This document shows, one piece after another, positions 7,132-14,856 of a stretch of DNA of 22,591 nt. Under the pieces are notes generated by a model. That model was not told the DNA's origin. It did no database searches and worked only from the letters and a program-made list of their open reading frames with translations. The DNA comes from Nitrospirota bacterium. Its GTDB lineage: Bacteria > Nitrospirota > Thermodesulfovibrionia > Thermodesulfovibrionales > JdFR-88. Every line of letters starts with the position of its first letter. The first letter of the stretch is position 1. The position numbers were made by a program, and so were the translations under genes. The stretch lies in assembly GCA_021812785.1 (NCBI GenBank), contig JAKAMR010000039.1, positions 1 through 22,591 of the forward strand, written 5' to 3'.

Positions 7132-7932
7132 CTATTTAAAACTCTGGTCCTCGGAAGGGAATATGCCTTTTTCCACCTCTTCCTTGAACTGTCTGATCGC
7201 CTTTATCCCTTCCTCTTTCAAATGTGCGTACCTCTTTGCGAACTTGGGCAGGAACCTTTCGAATATGCCAAGCAGGTCATAGAGCACCAGCACCTGCCCG
7301 TCGACGTGCGGGCCGGCCCCGATGCCTATCGTCGGGATGGACACGATCTCAGTGATGCGTTTTGCAAGCTCCATCGGGACCGCCTCAAGCACGATGGCGA
7401 AGGCCCCGGCGCTTTCCATACCCTTTGCCTCAGCGATAAGCCTGTTTGCCGCCTCTTCTGTCCGGCCCTGTATCTTGAAGCCTCCCATGCGGTGGACCGC
7501 CTGGGGGGTAAGCCCTATGTGGGCCATCACAGGTATTTCAGCGCGGGTAAGGGCTTCCACGGTATGTGCTATCTCCAGCCCTCCTTCTATCTTTACCGCC
7601 TCGGCGCCGCCTTCCTTTATGAACCTTCCCGCGTTCCTGAGGGCGTCGTACACCCCAGTCTGGTAGGACATATATGGCATGTCGCCCACCAGAAGGGCGT
7701 TCGTTACGCCCCTTTTGGCCAACCTCGTGTGGTAGACCATCTCGTCCATGGTGACGGGAAGGGTGTTTTCCAGCCCCTGCACGACCATGGCCACGGAGTC
7801 CCCGACCAGCACCATGTCTATGTCCGCCTCATCCACCATGCGTGCGAAAGGATAGTCGTAGGCGGTGAGCATGGTGATCTTCTGCCCGTCCGCCTTCTTT
7901 TTCAAGATGTCCTGTATGGTCTTTTTCTTCAT
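7132..7932 (-). CDS. panB: 3-methyl-2-oxobutanoate hydroxymethyltransferase (pantothenate biosynthesis)
   Basis: A 266-residue cytoplasmic TIM-barrel enzyme. It transfers a hydroxymethyl group from methylene-tetrahydrofolate to alpha-ketoisovalerate to make ketopantoate, the first committed step to pantothenate and CoA. Visible motifs are ITMLTAYDYPFA (19-30), LVGDS (42-46, metal-binding D45), VGDMPYMSY (82-90, D84), EAVKIEGG (111-118, K114/E116), AHIGLTPQ (137-144) and VLEAVP (181-186, E183). Length and motifs are intact. panC and panD are not adjacent. The best Shine-Dalgarno (GGGAGGG, 7955-7949) is about 16 nt from the ATG, unusually far. A TGATAAAAT extended -10 lies just above it. Confidence 0.97.
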   Translation of the reverse strand: MKKKTIQDILKKKADGQKITMLTAYDYPFARMVDEADIDMVLVGDSVAMVVQGLENTLPVTMDEMVYHTRLAKRGVTNALLVGDMPYMSYQTGVYDALRNAGRFIKEGGAEAVKIEGGLEIAHTVEALTRAEIPVMAHIGLTPQAVHRMGGFKIQGRTEEAANRLIAEAKGMESAGAFAIVLEAVPMELAKRITEIVSIPTIGIGAGPHVDGQVLVLYDLLGIFERFLPKFAKRYAHLKEEGIKAIRQFKEEVEKGIFPSEDQSFK

Positions 7933-7959
7933 GGATTTTCTTGTTTTGCCCTCCCGTGC

Positions 7960-7968
7960 ATTTTATCA
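7960..7968 (-). promoter_or_regulatory. extended -10 promoter upstream of panB
   Basis: Minus strand TGATAAAAT (7968-7960), 5/6 match plus TGN, about 28 nt before the panB ATG. No clear -35. Confidence 0.4.
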
Positions 7969-8290
7969 TAAAGCCGCCCCCTATTGAGATAGTGCGGCGC
8001 AAACGCCATTTCGCTTTTTCTGCTTTTTTCCTGCCGCTGACGGACTCGCTCCGCTGCGAAAAAGTCTCCTGAACTCGCCCATTCGGGCTCAGGCAGACGG
8101 AGATGCGGCCGCTGCGCTTTGCCGGCACCGGCCACGAAAAAAAGCAATGCCGCTCAATCCGGCACTGCCTTACTAAAAAATCCCGGGGACATTTTAAAAA
8201 GCAGACCGGATATTGCCTGCAACCTAAGTGTGATACTGCCCTGCCGCGCCTGGGCTTGTCTCCGAATGTCTGAGCGGATCTGAGCGGTGG
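7969..8290. other. divergent intergenic region between panB and the exported-protein operon
   Basis: About 320 bp with no supported gene. It is GC-rich with several small inverted repeats: CTGA..GCCC-ATTC-GGGC-TCAG around 8070-8095, and GCCG/CGGC near 8119-8131. There is also a direct repeat CTGAGCGG (8270-8277 and 8280-8287) immediately upstream of the -10 of the next operon. That repeat could be an operator; this is inference. Confidence 0.4.
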
Positions 8291-8296
8291 TACAAT
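8288..8296 (+). promoter_or_regulatory. extended -10 promoter of the exported-protein operon
   Basis: TGGTACAAT (8288-8296): TACAAT matches TATAAT at 5 of 6 with a TGN extension, 35 nt before the ATG at 8332. The directly repeated CTGAGCGG at 8270-8287 occupies the spacer/-35 zone, so a bound regulator there could replace or block a -35 contact. Confidence 0.45.
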
Positions 8297-8331
8297 ATAA
8301 AAAGAGGGACAATAAAGAGGTGATTGAGCCC

Positions 8332-9450
8332 ATGAAGGCCCTGTTTTTGAGGTCGGTTGTCCTTGTTTTCCTGGTTTTTTTCGTGTCCGGGGCAGCAATG
8401 GCCCAGACGGAGGCTGAAAGCAACGCTCCCATCGCCCAAACCCTCGTGCGCGAAGGCGATTTCGCCGTAAAGCTTGTAAACGCGCTTGGTCTGAGCAAGA
8501 CCGGCGATGAATCCGAGGCGGAAAGCGCGCTGGCGTCCGCGGGCATAGCTCCAAAAAACGGGTGGATTGCCGACTACCCTGTAACCCCGGATATCGCGGG
8601 GGAACTGCAGGCCTCCATCAGTTCAGCGGCCGACTCGGGCAAGCTTCCCGTGGGACGGGACGCCGCGTTGTCTGCTTTTCAGGACGTGCTTTCCGGGTAT
8701 GGCCTCCCGCTTAAGGCCGGCGGAGCCCAGGAGTCGGTCGAGCCCGAACAGGAGAGCTATCCCAATACCACGGTTATCAACAATTATTATTATGAGCAGG
8801 GCCCTCCGGTAGTCACGTATTATGCCCCGCCTCCGAATTACGCCTATCTTTATACCTGGGTGCCATATCCGTTCTGGTGGGCAAATTTCTGGTATCCGGG
8901 TTTTTACTGCCTTGTGGACTTTGATGTGGTCAGGTACCATCATCACCACAGGGAGTTTATCAGCAATCATTTCCGCCAGCCCGGTACCGGCAGGTTCGTA
9001 CGCGTAGACCCGACAACCAGGGCCAGGGGCGGGGTTTTCACCCGGACCGGAGAGAGGGTGCTCAGCCCGTCCGCCGAGAGGTCGGCCCGTTCCATCCTTG
9101 GCAGAAGCGCCGGACAGCCCGCCCAGGGGACTTACAGGGAGTTCAGGGGATACGGTGTTACCAGGCCATCACCCGGGACGCGTTCAGGCGCCTTCCAGCG
9201 CTGGGGCAGCAGCCGGTTCGAGGGGGCCGCAAGCACGCGTGGGTTCCAGAGCCGTTCCGCTGCGGGCCAGCTTCCGGCAAGGAGCTTTGCCCCGCAAAGA
9301 AGCGTCGCGCCGCGCAGCTTTGCGCCGTCAAGAGCCCCTTCCGCCCCCGCCTCACGCGGAGGTTTTCAGGGGTTCCACGGCAGCGGAGGGTTCATTCGCG
9401 GCGGCGGTGGCGGAGGGGCGCCGCGCGGTGGCGGCGGTTTCAGGCGCTAG
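8332..9450 (+). CDS. exported aromatic-rich protein with RGG-type C-terminal tail, first gene of three-gene module
   Basis: The start ATG at 8332 is preferred because MKALFLRSVVLVFLVFFVSG begins a classic signal peptide (cleavage near AAMA|Q, residue 24) and AAAGAGGTG lies upstream. The product has 372 residues. Residues about 35-125 form a soluble domain (EGDFAVKLVNALGL, later NGWIADYPVTPDIAGEL). Residues about 146-205 are extremely rich in Tyr, Trp and Pro (NNYYYEQGPPVVTYYAPPP, then WVPYPFWWANFWYPG) and end in HHHH. The remainder is Arg/Ser/Gly-rich and closes with GGGGGGAPRGGGGFRR. Similar uncharacterised exported proteins occur in Geobacter-like bacteria, from memory and not checked. The function is unknown, probably periplasmic or surface. 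The DUF2950 gene follows 59 bp downstream. Confidence 0.8.
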   Translation: MKALFLRSVVLVFLVFFVSGAAMAQTEAESNAPIAQTLVREGDFAVKLVNALGLSKTGDESEAESALASAGIAPKNGWIADYPVTPDIAGELQASISSAADSGKLPVGRDAALSAFQDVLSGYGLPLKAGGAQESVEPEQESYPNTTVINNYYYEQGPPVVTYYAPPPNYAYLYTWVPYPFWWANFWYPGFYCLVDFDVVRYHHHHREFISNHFRQPGTGRFVRVDPTTRARGGVFTRTGERVLSPSAERSARSILGRSAGQPAQGTYREFRGYGVTRPSPGTRSGAFQRWGSSRFEGAASTRGFQSRSAAGQLPARSFAPQRSVAPRSFAPSRAPSAPASRGGFQGFHGSGGFIRGGGGGGAPRGGGGFRR

Positions 9451-9509
9451 TCTTGCGTACTTAAAAAACGGAGGCCCGCTGTACTTAAAAAAGGAAGGAA
9501 TATGTGCTA

Positions 9510-10508
9510 ATGTTTGTGGACAGAAGGACAAGGGGAAAAAGCTCTCTTATGTGGAGACATATACTTTCCGCCGCCATTGCGGCCGCGTTTTCGGGCTTTT
9601 CCGTTTGCGTGCCGCCCGCATTTGCCGCCACGGCAGGTGCTGCGGTCGCCAGGCAGATGGAGTTCGGGTCTCCGCAGATGGCCTTCGGCGCGCTTGTGAA
9701 TGCCGCGGCAAGCAATAATGCGAAGGAATTGCTGGCTATCTTCGGGCCGGACGGAAAGGACATCATATCTTCAGGCGATGCCATTGCCGACACCAGGGCC
9801 CGGGCGCGGTTCGCCGGGTCGGCCAAACAGGGGGTCGCCTTCAAGCAGCTGGACAAGGGCGTTTTCCTGGCGCTTGTGGGGAAGGATGGATGGACTTTCC
9901 CGATCCCGATCATAAAAAAGGGAAATTCATGGATATTCGATACCGAGGAAGGAAAGCAGGAGATCCTTGACCGCAGGATAGGAAGGAATGAGCTGAACAC
10001 CATCCGGGCCTCTCTTGCTTATGTAGAGGCGCAGCGCGAGTATGCCCAAAACGCACTGGTCAGGGGCGGACAACTGCAGTATGCCCAGAGCTTCATCGGC
10101 AGCCGGGACGGGCAGGGTGGCCTGTACTGGCCGGGCAGGGAGGACAGCCCCCTGGGGCCGCTTTTTGCCCGTGCCGCCTGCAGCAGGAGCGCCACGCGGG
10201 AGGCCGGGAAACAGGAGCCTTACTATGGGTATTACTTCGGGATATTGAAAGGCCAGGGGAAACACGCTGCGGGCGGCGCGATGGATTACGTGGCCGGCGG
10301 AAAGATGACCGCCGGTTTCGGCCTTGTGGCGTATCCCGCGAAATACGGGGTTTCAGGGATCATGACCTTCATAGTGAACCAGCGGGGCATCCTTTATGAG
10401 AAGGACCTCGGGCCGCACACGGAGGAGCTGGCAAAAAAGATGTCGCTGTTTGACCCCGATGGGACATGGAAAAGGGTGGACATAATGCAGGCATCCCTGT
10501 CCAAATAG
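9510..10508 (+). CDS. exported DUF2950 family protein
   Basis: About 332 residues. ATG at 9510 has AAGGAAGG about 11 nt upstream. A GTG at 9504 is also possible, and a third start at 9549 (MWRHILSAAIAAAF) would give the shortest signal peptide. The hydrophobic segment ending in PPAFA|ATAG (cleavage near residue 40) indicates Sec export. Mature features typical of DUF2950 are FGSPQMAFGALVNAAASN, the WTFPIPIIKKGNSWIFDTEE stretch, and the conserved C-terminal block YYGYYFGILKGQG, GFGLVAYPAKYGVSGIMTF and FIVNQRGILYEKDLG. No enzyme motif is recognised. DUF2950 proteins are known only as exported proteins of unknown function. It sits between two aromatic/RGG-tailed exported proteins and is probably co-transcribed with both. 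Confidence 0.85.
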   Translation: MFVDRRTRGKSSLMWRHILSAAIAAAFSGFSVCVPPAFAATAGAAVARQMEFGSPQMAFGALVNAAASNNAKELLAIFGPDGKDIISSGDAIADTRARARFAGSAKQGVAFKQLDKGVFLALVGKDGWTFPIPIIKKGNSWIFDTEEGKQEILDRRIGRNELNTIRASLAYVEAQREYAQNALVRGGQLQYAQSFIGSRDGQGGLYWPGREDSPLGPLFARAACSRSATREAGKQEPYYGYYFGILKGQGKHAAGGAMDYVAGGKMTAGFGLVAYPAKYGVSGIMTFIVNQRGILYEKDLGPHTEELAKKMSLFDPDGTWKRVDIMQASLSK

Positions 10509-10569
10509 CGGGTCAAAAAAACACAAACAGCGGCATTGCAGAAAAATTTTTGCAGAGGACGGTTTTTGG

Positions 10570-11703
10570 ATGCAAAGAGTAATTACAAAAGAGGGAGGTA
10601 CGAATTATTCCATGAAACTGTTGTCCGGGACGCGCAGAAGCAGAACTGGGAAAAAAATTTTTGATGTCTTTGACGCCGTGAGCTTCAGGCGCCGGGGACG
10701 GTCCGCGGCTCTGTTCTTACTTTTGTTTGCGGCAATTGCTCTTGCCGCTCCGGCCGTTTCCTCCGCTTATGTTGCGGTTGGCGTGTCCGTGACGATAGCG
10801 CCTCCGGCCATACCCATTTATGCCCAGCCTGTCTGTCCGGGGCCAGGCTATATCTGGACGCCTGGCTACTGGGCCTGGGACCCCGTCTACGGGTATTACT
10901 GGGTCCCGGGGACCTGGGTGATTGCGCCGTTTCCGGGCGCGCTGTGGACGCCCGGATATTGGGGCTGGGTGAACGGCGTGTATATCTGGCATACGGGTTA
11001 TTGGGGGCCGGTGGTGGGCTTCTACGGCGGCATCAACTACGGTTATGGCTATACAGGCTATGGCTACTGGGGCGGTTATTGGAGGGGCCGCACGTTCTAT
11101 TACAACCGTGCGGCAAACAACGTCAATATAAGGAGAGTAACTACCGTTTACAGAAGCCCGGTGAGCCGCTTCACGGTTAGCCGCGCCGGTTACAACGGGC
11201 CCGGAGGCATAAGGGTCCGCGAGACCGCCGCACAGCGGTCATGGGCGCGGCAGCGGCGCTTCTCCGCTGTTTCCGTTCAAAGGCAGCATGAGCGTTCGGC
11301 ACGGTCTTACCCGGGGCTTAGGGCATCCGTAAACCATGGCCGCCCGAGCATTGCCGCCACTAGCAGGCCGGGCATGTTCACAGGGCGCGGGGTCGTGCGG
11401 GGCAGCAGGCCTGGGGGGCCTTACAGGGCAGCACCACAGCGCCGCGGGACCGGCCCAGGCTACAGGCCCAGTCCGGGTTACAGGCCTGCTCCCCAGCGCC
11501 GCGAAGCCGCGCCCCGCAGCTACGGACCTCCGGAAAGGCGTGGCTACGCACCGCAGCGAGGAGCGCCCGGAGGAGGATATATTGAGCGGGGCGGCCCGGG
11601 CGGGCAGCCCGGAGGCGGAGGCTATTACCGCGGCGGCGGCGGAGGAGGGGGCCGTGGCCCTGCAAGGGGCGGACGTGAGCGCGATGACGGCGGGGGCCGG
11701 TAA
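10570..11703 (+). CDS. exported YXWGXW-repeat protein with RGG-rich tail
   Basis: 377 residues from ATG at 10570; a second start at 10612 (MKLLSGTRRSRTG) follows GAGGGAGG and is equally plausible. After a long basic n-region comes a hydrophobic signal (SAALFLLLFAAIALAAPAVSSA). The mature N-terminus carries YXWGXW-type repeats: GYIWTPGYWAWDPVYGYYWV and ALWTPGYWGWVNGVYIWHTG, then a GYGYTGYGYWGGYW stretch. The second half is Arg/Pro/Gly/Tyr-rich with GYRPSPGYRPAP repeats and ends in a poly-Gly/RGG tail (YYRGGGGGGGRGPARGG). YXWGXW proteins are predicted envelope or surface proteins of unknown role. Architecture mirrors the first gene of the operon. It is followed 18 bp later by a strong terminator, so it closes the unit. 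Confidence 0.83.
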   Translation: MQRVITKEGGTNYSMKLLSGTRRSRTGKKIFDVFDAVSFRRRGRSAALFLLLFAAIALAAPAVSSAYVAVGVSVTIAPPAIPIYAQPVCPGPGYIWTPGYWAWDPVYGYYWVPGTWVIAPFPGALWTPGYWGWVNGVYIWHTGYWGPVVGFYGGINYGYGYTGYGYWGGYWRGRTFYYNRAANNVNIRRVTTVYRSPVSRFTVSRAGYNGPGGIRVRETAAQRSWARQRRFSAVSVQRQHERSARSYPGLRASVNHGRPSIAATSRPGMFTGRGVVRGSRPGGPYRAAPQRRGTGPGYRPSPGYRPAPQRREAAPRSYGPPERRGYAPQRGAPGGGYIERGGPGGQPGGGGYYRGGGGGGGRGPARGGRERDDGGGR

Positions 11704-11721
11704 AGAAAAGTAAAAAGTCAT

Positions 11722-11759
11722 AAAAAGGGGACGCGAAATTTGTAAAGCGTCCCCTTTTT
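11722..11759 (+). terminator. strong intrinsic terminator of the exported-protein operon
   Basis: AAAAAGGGGACGC (11722-11734) pairs perfectly with GCGTCCCCTTTTT (11747-11759) around a 12-nt loop, giving a 13-bp stem whose 3' side ends in a T run. It is symmetric enough to work on both strands. Confidence 0.9.
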
Positions 11760-11860
11760 ATTTAGGACTAAACAGCCTTAAGAAGGGCTGTCATACTGAG
11801 TACGGACACCATGCCAGTTTTTTTTTTTTTTAAGTCCGCCCCGCCACAGCCGGTTTTCGC

Positions 11861-11889
11861 TAGCCAGCCCGTTTGTCTTTCCCTATACT
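11861..11889 (+). promoter_or_regulatory. putative promoter of the universal stress protein gene
   Basis: TAGCCA (11861-11866, 4/6 to TTGACA), 17-bp spacer, TATACT (11884-11889, 5/6 to TATAAT), 30 nt before the ATG at 11920. Confidence 0.4.
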
Positions 11890-11919
11890 TTGTAAGGGCA
11901 AAGCGGAAAAAGGGAAAAC

Positions 11920-12825
11920 ATGAAAATACTGCTTGCGGTGGATGGCTCCAAATACTCGGATAGCGCGGCCAGATTTTTGACCTTCCTGGATCTGTCCCCG
12001 GATGATGAAATAACCGTTTTCCACGCGTTGCACTGGAGCCACTTTCTGTACAGTGAGGCAGCCTGCCGGGAGGCCCTGAAGGAGATCAAAAAATTGTTTG
12101 CTCCAAGGCTGCTGGACTCCGCGCTTGATACCCTGAAGCAGGTCAAGGCAAAGATAAGCACCGCCATAGTTGAGGGCCATGCCAGGCAGGTCATCGCCGA
12201 GAAGGCCAGGGAAGCTGGGATGGACCTGATTGTTATGGGCGCAAGGGGAACAAAAGGTATGGAATCGCTGCTTTTGGGAAGCGTAACGAGGGCCGTGGTG
12301 CTCAAATCCGCCGTACCGGTGCTCGTTACGAAACTGCCTTTGAGCCCCAAACCGGCCGGGCCCTGCGGCATTAAGATACTTTTTGCAACCGACGGGTCCG
12401 GTCATGCGGTCTCCACGCAGGAATTTTTGGCGTCCATCCCTTTTCCGGAGGGGTCGAGCGTAACCGTTTTGAACGTCAGACAGCGGGTTTTTCCGGATGT
12501 GCCCCTTACGTTCGTCCCCGAGCTTAATGAAAGATACGCCGAAATGATCGAACAGGTGAGGGAATCCGGGCGCGCGGAATCAGAAAGGATAGTTGACCGG
12601 GCAAGGGATTATCTTGGCCGCAGGTTTGAAAATGTAGACGTCCTATCGGTGGAAGGTGACCCCGTTGCGGAGATACTCGCTGCATCGGTAACCCAGAATG
12701 CGGGACTGATAGCTGTCGGATGCCGCGGGCTGACCGGGATGAAGGGGATGCTTGGCAGCGTGTCCAGAAGCATACTTTCCCATTCGAAATGCCCGGTCCT
12801 TATCGGAAAGATGTGCGAGGATTGA
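11920..12825 (+). CDS. tandem-domain universal stress protein
   Basis: 301 residues comprising two UspA domains. Domain 1 (1-138) starts MKILLAVDGSKYSDSAARFL and carries the ATP-binding motif G107ARGTKGMESLLLGS121 (G-2x-G-9x-GS). Domain 2 (about 150-300) starts IKILFATDGSGHAVS and carries GCRGLTGMKGMLGS (267-280), in which the loop is one residue shorter (8 instead of 9). Tandem Usp proteins are cytoplasmic nucleotide-binding stress proteins with no defined reaction. It lies after a strong terminator and about 100 bp before the ABC export operon on the same strand. It could be co-transcribed with it, because no terminator is seen between them. The Shine-Dalgarno is weak (AGGGAAA). Confidence 0.93.
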   Translation: MKILLAVDGSKYSDSAARFLTFLDLSPDDEITVFHALHWSHFLYSEAACREALKEIKKLFAPRLLDSALDTLKQVKAKISTAIVEGHARQVIAEKAREAGMDLIVMGARGTKGMESLLLGSVTRAVVLKSAVPVLVTKLPLSPKPAGPCGIKILFATDGSGHAVSTQEFLASIPFPEGSSVTVLNVRQRVFPDVPLTFVPELNERYAEMIEQVRESGRAESERIVDRARDYLGRRFENVDVLSVEGDPVAEILAASVTQNAGLIAVGCRGLTGMKGMLGSVSRSILSHSKCPVLIGKMCED

Positions 12826-12925
12826 AAAATAAAATAAAAAATATATCCATTGCTTCTGCCCTTGTTTTTCATAGGAATAGGACGGCCTTTCGCGCGTGGC
12901 TGCCGCTTGGCGGAAGCTGAACGGC

Positions 12926-13921
12926 ATGACTCGCCGCGCGCGTTTCGGAATGGCCGCGCTCATTGTCCTTGTCGCGGCTGCGGCCCTGAGCCTGCTCTGG
13001 ACGCCCGCAAGGCGGTTTTTGTTCGGTCCGGCGGCCAAGCCCCGGCAGATCGTTGTCTCCGGGAATATAGAGGCACATCAGAGCGTGCTAAGCTTCACCG
13101 AGATACAGGCCCCCATCGTCTATCTGCCCTTTGACGAGGGAAAATTCGTCCGCAAGGGCACGGTCCTGGCGCGGGCCGACGACCGTTTCTACCTAAAGCA
13201 GCTGAATATCGATCTGGCAAGCCTTCAGGTCGCGCGCAAACAGATAGCTGTGGACCGCAGCAGCCTGGCTGCGGCACGGAACACGGTCTTAAACGACCGG
13301 CTTGACCTTTCAGAGAAAAGGCGGGAGTATGTCCGCGCCGGGGGCCAGCTAAAGGCGGGCGCGATTTCCCGCCAGGATTATGACCGGGCTTTTACGGCAG
13401 CAGCGCAATCGGATGCCGCGCTGGCCAGGGACAGGGCCCAGGAGAAGGTGGCGCTAAACAACGTGGGCCTGGCCATGGCCAATCTGAAGGCGGCCCGGGC
13501 GAGAGTGGGTCTTGACCAGGTGACCCTGTCCCACACCATTTTGTGCGCCCCTTTCAGCGGTGTGCTTGCCGTGCGCGAGGCGGAGCTGGGCGAGTTGGCC
13601 GCTCCGGGAGTGGCCATCTTCACCCTGGACGACCTGGACCATGTATGGCTGCGCGCCTATGTTAACGAGACTGATTTGGGCCGGGTGCGGCTTGGTGAGG
13701 AGGCAACGGTCACTACGGATACCTATCCCGGCAAACTCTACCACGGACGGATCGGCTTCATTTCCTCCCAGGCGGAGTTCACTCCGAAGACGGTCCAGAC
13801 CCATGCGGAGCGGGTGACGCTTGTATACCGCATACGCATAGATATATACAACCCTACGCACGAGCTTCTGCCCGGGATGCCCGCGGACGCCGCGATCGCG
13901 CTTCTGCCGCCGGGGAAATGA
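12926..13921 (+). CDS. HlyD/YbhG-family periplasmic adaptor (membrane fusion protein)
   Basis: 331 residues from ATG at 12926 (MTRRARFGMAALIV), preceded by GGAAG; a GTG at 12896 is an alternative. A single N-terminal membrane anchor (about 8-25) is followed by the lipoyl half-motif IVVSGNIEAHQSVLSF and APIVYLPFDEGKFVRKGTVL. A long alpha-helical coiled-coil hairpin (about 80-185) comes next, then the second lipoyl half (APFSGVLAVREAELGELAAPG) and a beta-barrel domain ending LLPGMPADAAIAL. The arrangement fits YbhG, the adaptor linking an ABC pump to an outer-membrane channel. It begins an operon with the two ATPases and two permeases; its stop overlaps the next start as ATGA. No TolC-type gene is in the window. 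The substrate is unknown. Confidence 0.92.
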   Translation: MTRRARFGMAALIVLVAAAALSLLWTPARRFLFGPAAKPRQIVVSGNIEAHQSVLSFTEIQAPIVYLPFDEGKFVRKGTVLARADDRFYLKQLNIDLASLQVARKQIAVDRSSLAAARNTVLNDRLDLSEKRREYVRAGGQLKAGAISRQDYDRAFTAAAQSDAALARDRAQEKVALNNVGLAMANLKAARARVGLDQVTLSHTILCAPFSGVLAVREAELGELAAPGVAIFTLDDLDHVWLRAYVNETDLGRVRLGEEATVTTDTYPGKLYHGRIGFISSQAEFTPKTVQTHAERVTLVYRIRIDIYNPTHELLPGMPADAAIALLPPGK

Positions 13922-14856
13922 TGGCAGAGACAGGCGGCATAGTCATTTTTTCCGAGGGGCTCAGCAAGAGCTTCGGGCCCGTCATGGCGGTGAGGAAGGT
14001 GGACCTGGCCGTCTCCAGGGGGGAGATATTCGGCCTGGTTGGGCCCGATGGGGCCGGGAAGACCACTATCATGCGGATGCTTGCCGGCGTGCTCAGGCCT
14101 GATGAAGGCCGGATAGTAGTGGACGGTGTGGATGTGGGCGCAAATGCGGAAGGCGCAAAATTGCACCTGAGCTACATGCCGCAGCGCTTCGGACTCTATG
14201 AAGACCTCACGGTCGCGGAAAATATATTCTTCTACGGCGAGCTCTTTTCCGTGCAGCGCGGAGAGCGCATCGCGCGCAGCAAGGAGCTGCTTGAGGCGGC
14301 GGGGCTACTGCCGTTTCGCCGGCGGCTTGCGGGCCAGCTGTCTGGGGGCATGAAACAGAAGCTGGGCCTGGTCTGCGCGCTCATCCATACCCCAAGGGTG
14401 CTGCTCCTTGATGAACCGACTACCGGGGTGGACCCTGTTTCCCGCCGGGACTTCTGGGCCATCCTCTATAACCTGCGCGAGACCGGCGTTACTATCCTGC
14501 TGTCAACGGCCTACATGGATGAAGCTGAGCGCTGCTCCCGCCTGGCGCTGCTTCATCACGGGGAGGTGCGCCAGTGCGACACGCCCGCGCGCATCAAACA
14601 GGCGATGCCGGGAGCGCTGCTTGCCATCGTTTCACCAGACCCGCGCTCGCTGCGAGAGATCATATCGGGCCAGCCAGGCGTGCTCGGGGTCTTGCTCATG
14701 GGCGACCGCCTCCATGTGCGCGTCGATGATCCCGGGCGCCGGATTTCCGAATTGCGCACGCTCCTTGCCGGGTATGGGGTGGCAGAGGCTGACATTCAGG
14801 CAGCCGAGCCCGGGATCGAGGACGTTTTCGTCGCTTTGCTGGGGGAAACGGCATGA
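13918..14856 (+). CDS. ABC transporter ATPase, YbhF N-terminal-half type
   Basis: 312 residues, one nucleotide-binding domain. Walker A GPDGAGKTT (42-50, the GPDG form typical of the first half of YbhF), Q-loop Q89, signature LSGGMKQK (141-148), Walker B VLLLDE (161-166) and D-loop TGVDP (169-173) are intact. The switch position, normally His, is Ala (STAYMDEAE, A198), so this domain's own site may hydrolyse poorly. It is expected to pair with the next gene product as a heterodimer on the cytoplasmic face of the two permeases. Two adjacent ATGs (13918 and 13921) overlap the preceding stop. Expected transport is drug or small-molecule export by analogy with YbhFSR; this is not shown by sequence. 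Confidence 0.93.
   Translation: MMAETGGIVIFSEGLSKSFGPVMAVRKVDLAVSRGEIFGLVGPDGAGKTTIMRMLAGVLRPDEGRIVVDGVDVGANAEGAKLHLSYMPQRFGLYEDLTVAENIFFYGELFSVQRGERIARSKELLEAAGLLPFRRRLAGQLSGGMKQKLGLVCALIHTPRVLLLDEPTTGVDPVSRRDFWAILYNLRETGVTILLSTAYMDEAERCSRLALLHHGEVRQCDTPARIKQAMPGALLAIVSPDPRSLREIISGQPGVLGVLLMGDRLHVRVDDPGRRISELRTLLAGYGVAEADIQAAEPGIEDVFVALLGETA

Noticed and set aside
7222..7971. Plus-strand open frame of 249 codons antisense to panB
   Set aside because: panB is intact with all catalytic residues; the antisense frame has no known motif and no ribosome site.
7829..8554. Long minus-strand open frame (241 codons) between panB and the exported-protein operon
   Set aside because: It overlaps the panB start and the well-supported 8332 gene, has no recognisable domain, and has the Arg/Ser/Pro-rich composition of a GC-rich shadow frame.
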